Origin: Verrucomicrobiales bacterium
Lineage (GTDB): Bacteria > Verrucomicrobiota > Verrucomicrobiia > Verrucomicrobiales > DEV007
Direction: 5' to 3'
DNA: 64,000 nucleotides
NCBI GenBank assembly: GCA_016795385.1
Contig: JAEUHI010000041.1
Coordinates: forward strand, 1-64,000
Positions 15,635 to 23,410 of the stretch are shown one piece after another; positions within the stretch are counted from its first letter, which is position 1; every line of letters begins with the position of its first letter. Position numbers and translations under genes: made by a program. The notes below the pieces were generated by a model, which was given only the letters and a program-made list of their open reading frames with translations, was not told where the DNA came from and did not search any database.

Positions 15635-17305
15635 ATGAATCCCCGTCTCCTTTGCCTGCTTGCCTTTCTCCCTCTCGCAATCGCGACGGCGGCCGAGAAG
15701 CCGAATGTCCTTCTCATCTGCGTCGATGATCTCAAGCCCGTCCTCGGCTGTTACGGCGATGCCCACGCCAAAACCCCGAATCTCGACGGGCTCGCGGCAC
15801 GCGGGCTGCGGCTCGACCGCGCCTACTGCAACCAGGCCGTCTGCTCGCCTTCGCGCAACGCCCTCATGACCGGTCTCCGCCCGCAGACCCTCGGCATCTA
15901 CGAGCTTTCGACGAACTTCCGCAAGGCGCGTCCCGATGCCATCACCGTGGCGCAGCATTTCCGCGCGAACGGCTACCGCACCGAGGCCCTCGGCAAGATC
16001 TTCCATGTCGGACATGGAAACTCCGAAGACGAGGCGTCCTGGACGGTGCCCCACTTCAAACCGAAAGGCCCGCAATACCTCGACCCCGAAAACAACGCGC
16101 CGAACACCCCCGAGGCCAAGGCAAAAGAGCTACGCGGCGCGCCCACCGAATCCGCCGACGTGCCCGACGAAGCCTATCCCGATGGCCAGATCGCCCTCGA
16201 AGCCGTGAAGCGGATCGAGGCCGCGAAAGGCAAGGACGAGCCCTTTTTCCTCGCCGTGGGATTTCTCAAACCGCACCTGCCCTTTGTCGCGCCGAAGAAA
16301 TACTGGGATCTCCACGATCCCGCTTCGCTGCCCATGCCCGGACGCGACACGCCGCCCGATGGCGCGCCGGAGTTCGCGCCCCAGTTCGGTGGAGAGTTGC
16401 GCCGTTACAAGGACATCCCCGGCGGTCGCGAGCCCCTCGGTGAAGATCTCACCCGTCATCTCATCCATGGCTATTATGCCGCGACCAGCTACATGGACGC
16501 CTGCGCCGGAAAGGTGCTGGATGCGCTCGAGGCCAACGGTCTCGCCGACAACACCATCGTCGTGCTCTGGGGCGACCATGGCTGGCACCTCGGCGATCAC
16601 GGCATGTGGTGCAAACACACCAACTACGAGCAGGCCGCGCGCATTCCTCTGATCGTCGCCTTGCCCGGAAAAAGCGGCAACGCCTCGACCGCCCTCGTCG
16701 AGACCGTCGACCTCTATCCCACCCTCGCCGAGCTCGCCGGATTACCCGCACCCGAAGGACTCGATGGCAAGAGCTTCGCCGCCTTGCTGGAGAATCCCGA
16801 GGCTCCCCATCGCGACCATGCCATCCATGTCTATCCGCGGAACCATCTCCTCGGCCGCGCCATCCGCACCGACCGCTACCGTCTCGTCGAATGGAAAAAG
16901 CCCGGCGACGCGCCCGACACGGCCGTCTTCGAACTCTACGACTACGACTCCGATCCTGACGAAACCAAAAACCTCGCCCCGGAGCAAGGTCCCGTCGTCG
17001 CGGAATTGAAGCAATTCCTCGCCACCCATCCCGAAGCCGTGCCGCAGATCCGGGCGAAAGCCGCTGCCGCCGCGAAGCCTGCGGCCCAGCCCGATTCCAA
17101 ATCCAAAGGCAAATCAAAGGACCGCTCCGCCATGTTCCGCCAGCGCGACAAGGACCAGGATGGCAAACTCACCCGCGAGGAATTTCTCCTCAATCAACCC
17201 GACCCCGACGAGGCTCCGAAACGCTTCCCCGTTTTCGACGCAAACAGCGATGGTTTTCTCTCCGAAGAGGAGTTCGTGAAAAGCGGCAAAGTCGCCAAAC
17301 CCTGA
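15635..17305 (+). CDS. Iduronate-2-sulfatase-like sulfatase with C-terminal EF-hands
   Basis: A secreted family S1 sulfatase of 556 residues. The start MNPRLLCLLAF opens a signal peptide cleaved near ATAAEKP. NVLLICVDDLKPVLGCYGD is the first metal-binding strand. CSPSRNALMTG holds the CxPxR formylglycine site (Cys70). HLGDHGMW carries late metal and sulfate ligands. The VDDLKPxLGCYGD pattern is that of the iduronate-2-sulfatase branch. After a linker rich in Lys and Ala, two EF-hand-like calcium loops follow, D-K-D-Q-D-G-K (about 506) and D-A-N-S-D-G-F (about 535), which most sulfatases lack. A formylglycine-generating enzyme is not seen nearby. It probably removes 2-O-sulfate from glycosaminoglycan-like polymers; the substrate is inferred. 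Confidence 0.9.
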   Translation: MNPRLLCLLAFLPLAIATAAEKPNVLLICVDDLKPVLGCYGDAHAKTPNLDGLAARGLRLDRAYCNQAVCSPSRNALMTGLRPQTLGIYELSTNFRKARPDAITVAQHFRANGYRTEALGKIFHVGHGNSEDEASWTVPHFKPKGPQYLDPENNAPNTPEAKAKELRGAPTESADVPDEAYPDGQIALEAVKRIEAAKGKDEPFFLAVGFLKPHLPFVAPKKYWDLHDPASLPMPGRDTPPDGAPEFAPQFGGELRRYKDIPGGREPLGEDLTRHLIHGYYAATSYMDACAGKVLDALEANGLADNTIVVLWGDHGWHLGDHGMWCKHTNYEQAARIPLIVALPGKSGNASTALVETVDLYPTLAELAGLPAPEGLDGKSFAALLENPEAPHRDHAIHVYPRNHLLGRAIRTDRYRLVEWKKPGDAPDTAVFELYDYDSDPDETKNLAPEQGPVVAELKQFLATHPEAVPQIRAKAAAAAKPAAQPDSKSKGKSKDRSAMFRQRDKDQDGKLTREEFLLNQPDPDEAPKRFPVFDANSDGFLSEEEFVKSGKVAKP

Positions 17306-17318
17306 CACACTCACACCC

Positions 17319-17684
17319 ATGAGCGAACGAGTCGTCATCCTCGGCGCGAGCGACCAGCCCGACCGGTACGCCCACCGCGCCTTCCGCATGCTGCGCGAGC
17401 ACGGGCATGAAGCCGTCCCGGTCCATCCGACCTTGGCGGAGATCGAAAGCGTGGCCGTCGTTCCGGATTTGCCGAGTGTAGAGGGTCAGATCGACACCTT
17501 GACCCTCTATGTTCGCCCCTCGATCTCCGAATCCATCACTGATGACATCGTCGCCCTGAAGCCGGCCCGCGTGATTTTCAATCCCGGCACCGAATCCACG
17601 GTCGTGCAGGCACGGCTCGATGAGGCCGGGATTCCCTGGGAGGAAGCCTGCACGCTGGTGCTGTTGGGGACGGGGATGTTTTAG
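17319..17684 (+). CDS. CoA-binding (Rossmann) domain protein, YccU type
   Basis: A 121-residue single-domain protein. It opens with RVVILGASDQPDRYAHRA, the G-A-S nucleotide-binding turn of the CoA_binding family, then GHEAVPVHPT, TLYVRP and the closing NPGTES and GTGMF. These short proteins share the domain of succinyl-CoA ligase alpha and bind CoA, but their physiological role is largely undefined. The gene follows the sulfatase by 14 nt on the same strand and may simply be carried by its transcript. Length is normal for the family. Identification is good; the function is not known. Confidence 0.85.
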   Translation: MSERVVILGASDQPDRYAHRAFRMLREHGHEAVPVHPTLAEIESVAVVPDLPSVEGQIDTLTLYVRPSISESITDDIVALKPARVIFNPGTESTVVQARLDEAGIPWEEACTLVLLGTGMF

Positions 17685-17688
17685 AGAA

Positions 17689-17916
17689 ATGCATCCAGGC
17701 CCTCCCCTCCCCCGACTATTCTGGACCACCGCCTGGGTGTCGCTGGGAGCGTTGATCCTGCTCTTTATACCGCTGGCTCTCGCTGGCATCGAGTCTCTGA
17801 CCACCGAGACCCATCATGTCGAGAATTGGTGCCGTACCGTTGGGATACACGGGTTCCTCGATCAGGTTTATGAATCCGTTTTTGGTCTCTTTTCAAACCG
17901 ATTCCGTAAACCATGA
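17689..17916 (+). CDS. Small single-helix membrane protein, unknown
   Basis: A 75-residue protein starting at MHPGPPLPRL, 5 nt after the previous stop. One transmembrane helix (about 13-35: WVSLGALILLFIPLALAGI) is followed by a short polar tail. The stop overlaps the ATG of the next gene by 4 nt, so translation is probably coupled. No family was recognised. Support comes from tight packing and the clear hydrophobic helix, not from homology. Confidence 0.5.
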   Translation: MHPGPPLPRLFWTTAWVSLGALILLFIPLALAGIESLTTETHHVENWCRTVGIHGFLDQVYESVFGLFSNRFRKP

Positions 17917-18815
17917 ATCCATCGTCGCAAACGGCCGAAAGGATCGCTGCCTCTACCCCAGTGCCACTTCCTTCTTTCCGATTTTGCGTGGCGGCGGGGC
18001 TCTACCTGATTGTCGGACTCAATGCCCTCATCGGGATGGCCGGGGGTCTGTTTCTCGATAGGTTCAAGCTCGACTTTTCATTCGTGGGCATCCCCATTGG
18101 ATTCGGCATCCTTATCGGGAGAACCTCTTCGCGGATCTTTGGGGGCCTTCTTTCCGCCGCTCCAGTGATCGTCCTCGCGATCGTCATCCTCTGGAACTTC
18201 TCGCGTGGAACGACGGCACTACGCACCATCCTGCCAATCGAACATCCTGCCGAAGTGGCATCGATGGTTGTGCTCCTGGCGACATCGATCTATGTCTTCT
18301 GCGTTCTGGCCGGACCGCGCCAACCGAGGTGGAAAACCTCACCAGATATCGACTATCGACCTGCGAGGCGCCTTGCCTCGATGATCTGCATCATTGCTGC
18401 CGTCCCGCTGATTCTTTCACACCTCACTCAAATTTCGATCCGGGAGAGATCCGGTCAACTCTTTCCCATTCAGGTGACCATCACCGCGTATGATTTTGAA
18501 TCCAATCAGCAACTCGGGCGAATTGACGTCACGGGGGATGCCTTCTCCGCTCCTGGGAATCGCACCATCCTCACTCCGCAACTCCGTCATACAAGCAGCC
18601 CCGGAGAGAGAGGAATCGAGGCATTGATACGAGGGGTGTCCCACCGTCCCGTGGAAATCGCCATCGGATCCGAGGGCTATCGTGATCAGTTACTGATCCT
18701 CGATCAAAACACCCCATCGCATCTCCATCTGGGATTCGAGAGGGTCGGACCCATTCCTTTCAAACAAGCGACCCCGCAACAAGCGATCCCGGCAGTTCGC
18801 GACCCTGCGCCCTGA
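17913..18815 (+). CDS. Membrane protein with C-terminal extracytoplasmic domain, unknown
   Basis: A 300-residue protein whose start overlaps the preceding stop by 4 nt. It has about five hydrophobic helices in the first 180 residues (for example GLYLIVGLNALIGMAGGLF and AAPVIVLAIVILW). The soluble tail resembles a carboxypeptidase-regulatory-like beta domain: PIQVTITAYDFESN, GRIDVTGDAFSAPG and VEIAIGSEGYRDQ. Such domains often bind or display at the cell surface. No enzyme motif was seen. It forms a two-gene unit with the small membrane protein before it. Codon use is slightly less GC-rich than in the neighbours. The function is unknown. Confidence 0.6.
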   Translation: MNPSSQTAERIAASTPVPLPSFRFCVAAGLYLIVGLNALIGMAGGLFLDRFKLDFSFVGIPIGFGILIGRTSSRIFGGLLSAAPVIVLAIVILWNFSRGTTALRTILPIEHPAEVASMVVLLATSIYVFCVLAGPRQPRWKTSPDIDYRPARRLASMICIIAAVPLILSHLTQISIRERSGQLFPIQVTITAYDFESNQQLGRIDVTGDAFSAPGNRTILTPQLRHTSSPGERGIEALIRGVSHRPVEIAIGSEGYRDQLLILDQNTPSHLHLGFERVGPIPFKQATPQQAIPAVRDPAP

Positions 18816-18938
18816 ATTTTCCGCCCGGGATCCTTTCAGCCGCGCGACGATCGACCATTTGAGCTCGCCTGATGAGCTGTTCCCAAACAGAACCGCTTGC
18901 ACACCCTCCCGCCCTCCGCCACGATGGCGGCAAACGCC

Positions 18939-19862
18939 ATGCTCTCCTACCCTATCACCGGACTCGTCGCCGCCACCCATACGCCCTTTCACACCGACGG
19001 CAGCCTCCACCTCGATGTCGTCGAAAAACAAGCTGCCCACCTTGCTGCCACCGGCGTGAAACGCGCCTTCATCGGCGGCACGACCGGCGAAAGCCATTCC
19101 CTGAGTCTCACCGAACGCCGCGCTCTCACGGAGCGCTGGATGGAGGTCACCCAAGGCACGGATCTGAGAGTGATCGTCCACGTCGGCGCCAACTGTCTCG
19201 GCGATGTGCGCGACCTCGCCGCCCAGGCCCAGGCGCTCGGGGCGGAGGCGATCAGCGCGTTGGCTCCGAGCTACTTCAAGCCGCGCGACATCACCTCGCT
19301 CGTCGCCTGCTGCGCGGAGATCGCCGCCGCGGCTCCGGACCTGCCGTTTTTCTTCTACGACATTCCCGGATTCACCGGCGTGTCGCTGTCGATGCCCCAA
19401 TTCCTCGAACAGGCCGCGGACCGCATCCCGAATCTCTCCGGCATCAAGTTCACCAATCCCGACGGCATGATGTTCCAGCAGTGTCTGCATCATCAAGGCG
19501 GCGCCTTCTCCATTCTCTGGGGAACGGACGAGTGCCTTCTCGCCGGTCTTGCCCTCGGGGCCACCGGGGCGGTCGGCAGCACTTACAATTTCGCCGCGCC
19601 GATCTATCACCGCATCATCACCGCTTTCAACGCAAACGATTTTGCGGCGGCCCGTGCGGAGCAAAAGCGCTCCGTCGATCTCGTCGCCCGACTCGCCTCG
19701 ATCGGTTACATGGGCGCGGCCAAGGCGGTGATGGAGCTGCTCGGCGTACCGGTCGGTCCGGCGCGACTACCGCATGCGAATCCCGATGCCTCGCAGATCA
19801 AGGCCTTGAAGACCGACCTGGAGCAGATGGGATTCTTCGATTGGGTGAAGCCCGGCTTTTGA
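18939..19862 (+). CDS. nanA: N-acetylneuraminate lyase-type aldolase (DHDPS/NAL family)
   Basis: A cytosolic class I aldolase of 307 residues expected to split N-acetylneuraminate into pyruvate and N-acetylmannosamine. The chosen start MLSYPITGLV fits family alignment; in-frame ATGs at 18897 and 18924 would add 14 and 5 residues without helping. The carboxylate-binding GTTGE lies at 47-51, the catalytic Tyr140 in FFYDIPGFTG, and the Schiff-base Lys170 in SGIKFTNPD. The GTTGE followed by LSLTERR, and the GIKFT context, favour the sialate lyase branch over dihydrodipicolinate synthase. Its regulator follows 26 nt downstream and a sialidase-fold gene lies at 21798. Kinase and epimerase genes for ManNAc are not in the window, so other 2-keto sugar acids remain possible. 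Confidence 0.78.
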   Translation: MLSYPITGLVAATHTPFHTDGSLHLDVVEKQAAHLAATGVKRAFIGGTTGESHSLSLTERRALTERWMEVTQGTDLRVIVHVGANCLGDVRDLAAQAQALGAEAISALAPSYFKPRDITSLVACCAEIAAAAPDLPFFFYDIPGFTGVSLSMPQFLEQAADRIPNLSGIKFTNPDGMMFQQCLHHQGGAFSILWGTDECLLAGLALGATGAVGSTYNFAAPIYHRIITAFNANDFAAARAEQKRSVDLVARLASIGYMGAAKAVMELLGVPVGPARLPHANPDASQIKALKTDLEQMGFFDWVKPGF

Positions 19863-19888
19863 TCGGGAGAACCCACCCCACCGCTTCC

Positions 19889-20968
19889 ATGTCGAAGATC
19901 CCACGCCGTCTCTCCCTCATCACCGAGACGGCCTTGGTGCTGCGCCAGCGCATCCAGGACGGGGATTGGAGACTGCACCTCCCGGGCGAGCTGGAACTCT
20001 CGGCGCAGCTCCAGGTCGGACGCAACACGATCCGCTCCGCCCTGAAGATCCTTGAGCAAGAAGGTTTGGTCGTGACCCGCAACGGGCAGCGTCGCGAGAT
20101 CGCCGATCGTCCGGCTTCCGCCCGAGGCACGAGACGCGCCGTGTTGCTGATGGCCAAACCGGCGAACGAATACCCGCCCTCCACCTCCGAATGGATCCGC
20201 GAGGCGCAAAACCGGCTTGAGGTCCAAGGTTGGGACTTTCGTACGCTCGTCGAGCCCGACCTTTATCGCGGCAATCCGGTATCGGCGCTCCGTTCCTTGA
20301 CGGGTGGATCGCCCGATACCATCTGGATCCTCCATCGTTCGACTCAGGCGATGCAGCGATGGTTTCAGGAAAGCCGCTTTCCGGCGGTTCTCGCAGGATC
20401 ACGACATGAAGGCATCGCCCTGCCCCAGGTGGAGATCGATCTCCGGGCGGTCTCACGTCACGCGGCGGGAGCCTTCCTCGCCCGTGGTCATCAACGGCTC
20501 GCGCTCCTCCGTCCCGATGCCCCCTTTGCCGGCGACAGTGAATGTGTCGCGGCCTTCCGCGAGGCCGCAACTCGAGCCGAGGTCGTGGAACTGCGCTGCA
20601 AAGGCGGCCCTGCAGGTGTCGTCTCCGCCCTCCGACAACACCTGCGAGTCCGCGATCGGGCCACGGCTCTCTACATCCTGCATCCCGATCACTGCGTCAC
20701 CGCGATCGGTTTCCTCATGAGCGCAGGCCTTTCCGTTCCGGGAGACCTTTCCGTGATCTGTCGCGACGACGAGCCCTATCTCGCCTTGCTCCATCCGGAG
20801 CCCACCCGCTATCGTCACAGCCCCCGCACCTTCGGCAGCAAACTCGCCGCGCTCGTCCTACGCTCCGCCGCCCACCTCGGAACAGGGGAGCGCGCGCTCG
20901 TGGTGCCGCGCCTCGTGGCCGGAGCAACCCTCGCCGCAGCGCCACCTGTCCCGAAAAGGAACAGATAG
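19889..20968 (+). CDS. GntR-type regulator with LacI-like sensor domain
   Basis: A 359-residue transcription factor. Residues about 8-75 form a GntR winged helix: LRQRIQDGDW, then LSAQLQVGRNTIRSALKILEQ, then EGLVVTRNGQRR. Residues about 85-345 resemble the periplasmic-binding-like sensor of LacI proteins: VLLMAKPA, GHQRLALLRP, ALYILHPDHCVTAIGFL and LSVICRDD. This GntR-plus-sensor layout is common in Verrucomicrobiota sugar operons. It lies between the aldolase and the RraA-like gene and probably controls the surrounding catabolic genes in response to a sugar or sugar acid. The operator was not identified. The start is the first ATG that includes the DNA-binding domain. Confidence 0.85.
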   Translation: MSKIPRRLSLITETALVLRQRIQDGDWRLHLPGELELSAQLQVGRNTIRSALKILEQEGLVVTRNGQRREIADRPASARGTRRAVLLMAKPANEYPPSTSEWIREAQNRLEVQGWDFRTLVEPDLYRGNPVSALRSLTGGSPDTIWILHRSTQAMQRWFQESRFPAVLAGSRHEGIALPQVEIDLRAVSRHAAGAFLARGHQRLALLRPDAPFAGDSECVAAFREAATRAEVVELRCKGGPAGVVSALRQHLRVRDRATALYILHPDHCVTAIGFLMSAGLSVPGDLSVICRDDEPYLALLHPEPTRYRHSPRTFGSKLAALVLRSAAHLGTGERALVVPRLVAGATLAAAPPVPKRNR

Positions 20969-21027
20969 ATCCGTCTCGCCTCCGGTGAGATCGCGGGATT
21001 ACTCTTTCCCTGTTCATCCTCCGCGCC

Positions 21028-21771
21028 ATGCTCTCCCATGCCGACCTGCTGCAACTGAAACGCTGGAACACCCCGACGATCTACAACGGTTGGGAACAGA
21101 TCACCCGACGTGATCCGGCCGCCGACGCCTTCAATCCGGAGGAAACGCGCGACTACATGCCGCAGATGGGACCGATGGTGGGCTACGCCGTTACCGTGGT
21201 GATCGAGCCTTCCAACCGGGCCCATCGTGAGGCGAATCCCGATGCCTGGAACGAATACCGCCGTTATATCGCCGATCAGCCCGGACCGAAGATCGTCTGC
21301 GTGCAGGATCTCGACAAGCCTTGCGTCATCGGATCTTTCTGGGGCGAGGTCAACAGCAACGCCCACCGTGCCCGCGGTTGTGTCGGCACGATCGTCGATG
21401 GTGCGATCCGTGACGTCGATGAGATGACCAATGCCGGCTTCAAAGCCCTCGCCCGTCGCCTCTGCGTCGGTCATGCCCACGTCCATCCGGTGCGGTGGGG
21501 CTGCGAGGTCGAGGTCTTCGGGCGGCGCATCTCGCCGGGAGATCTCATTCACGCGGACAAGCACGGCTTTCTCGTCATCGCTCCCGATGAGCAGGAGTCG
21601 CTCCTCGAGGCCGCCCGTTTCATGGACGCGAACGAATGCGAGACCGTCATCCCCGCCGCACGTGGAGCGAGCGGCCTTGCCTACGAAGAAATCCTCGAAC
21701 GCCTCGCGGCCGCGGGAAAACAGTTCGGCGAAAGCGCCCGTGCCCGCTTCCATCGCGACGGCGAATGGTGA
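21028..21771 (+). CDS. RraA-family protein (HMG aldolase / oxaloacetate decarboxylase-like)
   Basis: A 247-residue member of the RraA/class II 4-hydroxy-4-methyl-2-oxoglutarate aldolase family. The signature is present: GEVNSNAHRARGCVGTIVDG followed directly by AIRDVDEM, the G...R-D set that binds the metal and keto acid. DLIHADKHGFLVIAP is the conserved later strand. Members cleave or decarboxylate 2-keto acids, while others only modulate RNase E, so naming it a menaquinone methyltransferase would be wrong. Its position next to the sialate lyase and sialidase-like genes suggests catabolism of keto sugar acids or of the pyruvate/oxaloacetate released. The substrate is inferred only. Confidence 0.82.
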   Translation: MLSHADLLQLKRWNTPTIYNGWEQITRRDPAADAFNPEETRDYMPQMGPMVGYAVTVVIEPSNRAHREANPDAWNEYRRYIADQPGPKIVCVQDLDKPCVIGSFWGEVNSNAHRARGCVGTIVDGAIRDVDEMTNAGFKALARRLCVGHAHVHPVRWGCEVEVFGRRISPGDLIHADKHGFLVIAPDEQESLLEAARFMDANECETVIPAARGASGLAYEEILERLAAAGKQFGESARARFHRDGEW

Positions 21772-21797
21772 CCTCGAACAGCCCCCCCTTCTTTCCC

Positions 21798-22991
21798 ATG
21801 AAAACCACCCTTCTTTCCCTCCTCCTCCTCGGTCTCCTCTGTGGCATCACCCGGGCTGAGCCCTTCCTCGAAAAACAGGATCTCTTCACCGTCGGCGAGA
21901 ATCCCGCCTTCAAGATCTACCACATCCCCGGCATCGTCGTCACCGCCAAGGGCACCGCGCTCGCCTGGTGCGAGGCACGACGCGACGGCAGCGATTGGGA
22001 CGACATTAAAATCCTCCTCCGGCGCAGCACCGACGAAGGCAAAACCTGGAGCGCCCCGAAAGGCATCGTTGACGTCCCCGGTCCCAAACAGAAGAACGCC
22101 TTCGCCCTGAAACTGAACCACACCGATCCATCGACGGTCACCTACAACAATCCCGTCCTCATCGCCGATCGTGATGGCACCGTGCATATGCTCTTCTGCC
22201 TCGAATACGAGCGTGCCTTCTACCAGCGGAGCGACGACGACGGGCTCACCTGGAGCGCGCCCACCGAGATCACGGCGACCTTCGGGGCGTTCAAGAAGGA
22301 CTACGACTGGAAGGTTCTCGCCACCGGCCCGAACCACGGCATCCAGTTGAGAAACGGACGCCTCATCGTTCCCGTCTGGCTTTCCACCGGCACCGGCGGC
22401 AACGCGCACCGTCCCAGTGTCACCGCGACGATCTTCAGCGATGATGGCGGCAAAACCTGGCAGGCTGGTGAGATCGCCGTGCCGAATACCGAAGAGTGGA
22501 TCAATCCGAATGAAACCGTCGCGGTCGAGCTGCAGGATGGCCGCGTCATGCTCAACGTCCGCAGCGAGTCGAAGGCCCACCGACGCCTCGTCGTCACCAG
22601 TCCGGACGGAAGCACCGCTTGGTCGACGCCGCGGTTCGACGAGGCCCTCCTTGAACCGATCTGCATGGCCGGTCTGGTCCGCTACGATCATGGCGGCAAA
22701 AGCCTGTTGCTCTTCTCCAATCCCCACAATCTCGAAGGCGGCCGCGAAGGTGAGCCCGAACCCGGCAAAAGCCGCGCGCGGAAGAATCTCAGCATCAAAC
22801 TCAGCCGCGACGAGGGACAAACCTGGCCGGTAAACAAGCTCCTCGAGGACGGTCCGGGCGCCTACTCCGATCTCGCGGTGACCCACTCCGGGATGATCTT
22901 GTGTTTTTACGGCAGAGGCACCAAACTCGGCTTCGCGGGCTCGTCACTCCGCCTCGCCCGCTTCAACCTCGATTGGCTGCTCACCCCGTGA
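21798..22991 (+). CDS. Secreted sialidase-fold (BNR/Asp-box) glycosidase
   Basis: A 397-residue exported six-bladed propeller. The signal peptide starts MKTTLLSLLLL and ends at TRA. Four Asp-boxes are visible: STDEGKTW, SDDDGLTW, SDDGGKTW and SRDEGQTW. The catalytic Asp region CEARRDGSDWDDI is present. The expected F/Y-R-I-P motif reads Y-H-I-P here, so the first arginine of the carboxylate-binding triad is a histidine. That casts doubt on strict sialidase action; a related exo-glycosidase is possible. The stop overlaps the GTG of the next gene and this starts a three-gene operon. The nearby lyase-type aldolase supports sialic acid use. The fold is certain, the specificity is not. Confidence 0.85.
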   Translation: MKTTLLSLLLLGLLCGITRAEPFLEKQDLFTVGENPAFKIYHIPGIVVTAKGTALAWCEARRDGSDWDDIKILLRRSTDEGKTWSAPKGIVDVPGPKQKNAFALKLNHTDPSTVTYNNPVLIADRDGTVHMLFCLEYERAFYQRSDDDGLTWSAPTEITATFGAFKKDYDWKVLATGPNHGIQLRNGRLIVPVWLSTGTGGNAHRPSVTATIFSDDGGKTWQAGEIAVPNTEEWINPNETVAVELQDGRVMLNVRSESKAHRRLVVTSPDGSTAWSTPRFDEALLEPICMAGLVRYDHGGKSLLLFSNPHNLEGGREGEPEPGKSRARKNLSIKLSRDEGQTWPVNKLLEDGPGAYSDLAVTHSGMILCFYGRGTKLGFAGSSLRLARFNLDWLLTP

Positions 22992-23410
22992 ATTCCTCCG
23001 CTTCTTCGTCCTCCCGGGCCCGGACCGTGCAACGCTGGGTCATCCGCTTCTGCGCTTTCGTGCTGTTCACCGGCTTGCCCGCGATCATCCTCCCGGGCGT
23101 CGCGCTTGAGAAATTCGCCTGGCTGATGAAGATGCCGCGGCCCACGCTCGAGCCCCTCACGGTGTATCTGTCAGGGAACACGGGATTCATCTATGTCGCC
23201 CTCGGGGTCGTCTTCTGGATGGTCTCGAACGACGTCGTCCGGCATCAGGCCTTCGTGAAGGCGTTCGGCTGGATCCTCCTCCTCGGGGGGCCGATCTATT
23301 TCTCCATCGACCTCCAGGCCAAGCTCCCGATGTGGTGGGTGCTGCTCGACGCGATCAGTTGTTTTGTCATGGGCCTGACCCTGCTGCTCACTTCGCGGAG
23401 GATCCAATGA
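22988..23410 (+). CDS. Small four-helix membrane protein, unknown
   Basis: A 140-residue protein read from a GTG that overlaps the sialidase stop (GTGA); its own stop overlaps the next ATG (ATGA). It therefore lies translationally coupled between two secreted catabolic enzymes. Four hydrophobic helices are visible, including WVIRFCAFVLFTGLPAIILPG, FIYVALGVVFWMV, FGWILLLGGPIYFSI and the C-terminal ISCFVMGLTLLL. No signature residues were recognised. Similar small membrane proteins are usually annotated only as hypothetical. No ATG gives a sensible start, which supports the GTG. Confidence 0.65.
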   Translation: MNSSASSSSRARTVQRWVIRFCAFVLFTGLPAIILPGVALEKFAWLMKMPRPTLEPLTVYLSGNTGFIYVALGVVFWMVSNDVVRHQAFVKAFGWILLLGGPIYFSIDLQAKLPMWWVLLDAISCFVMGLTLLLTSRRIQ

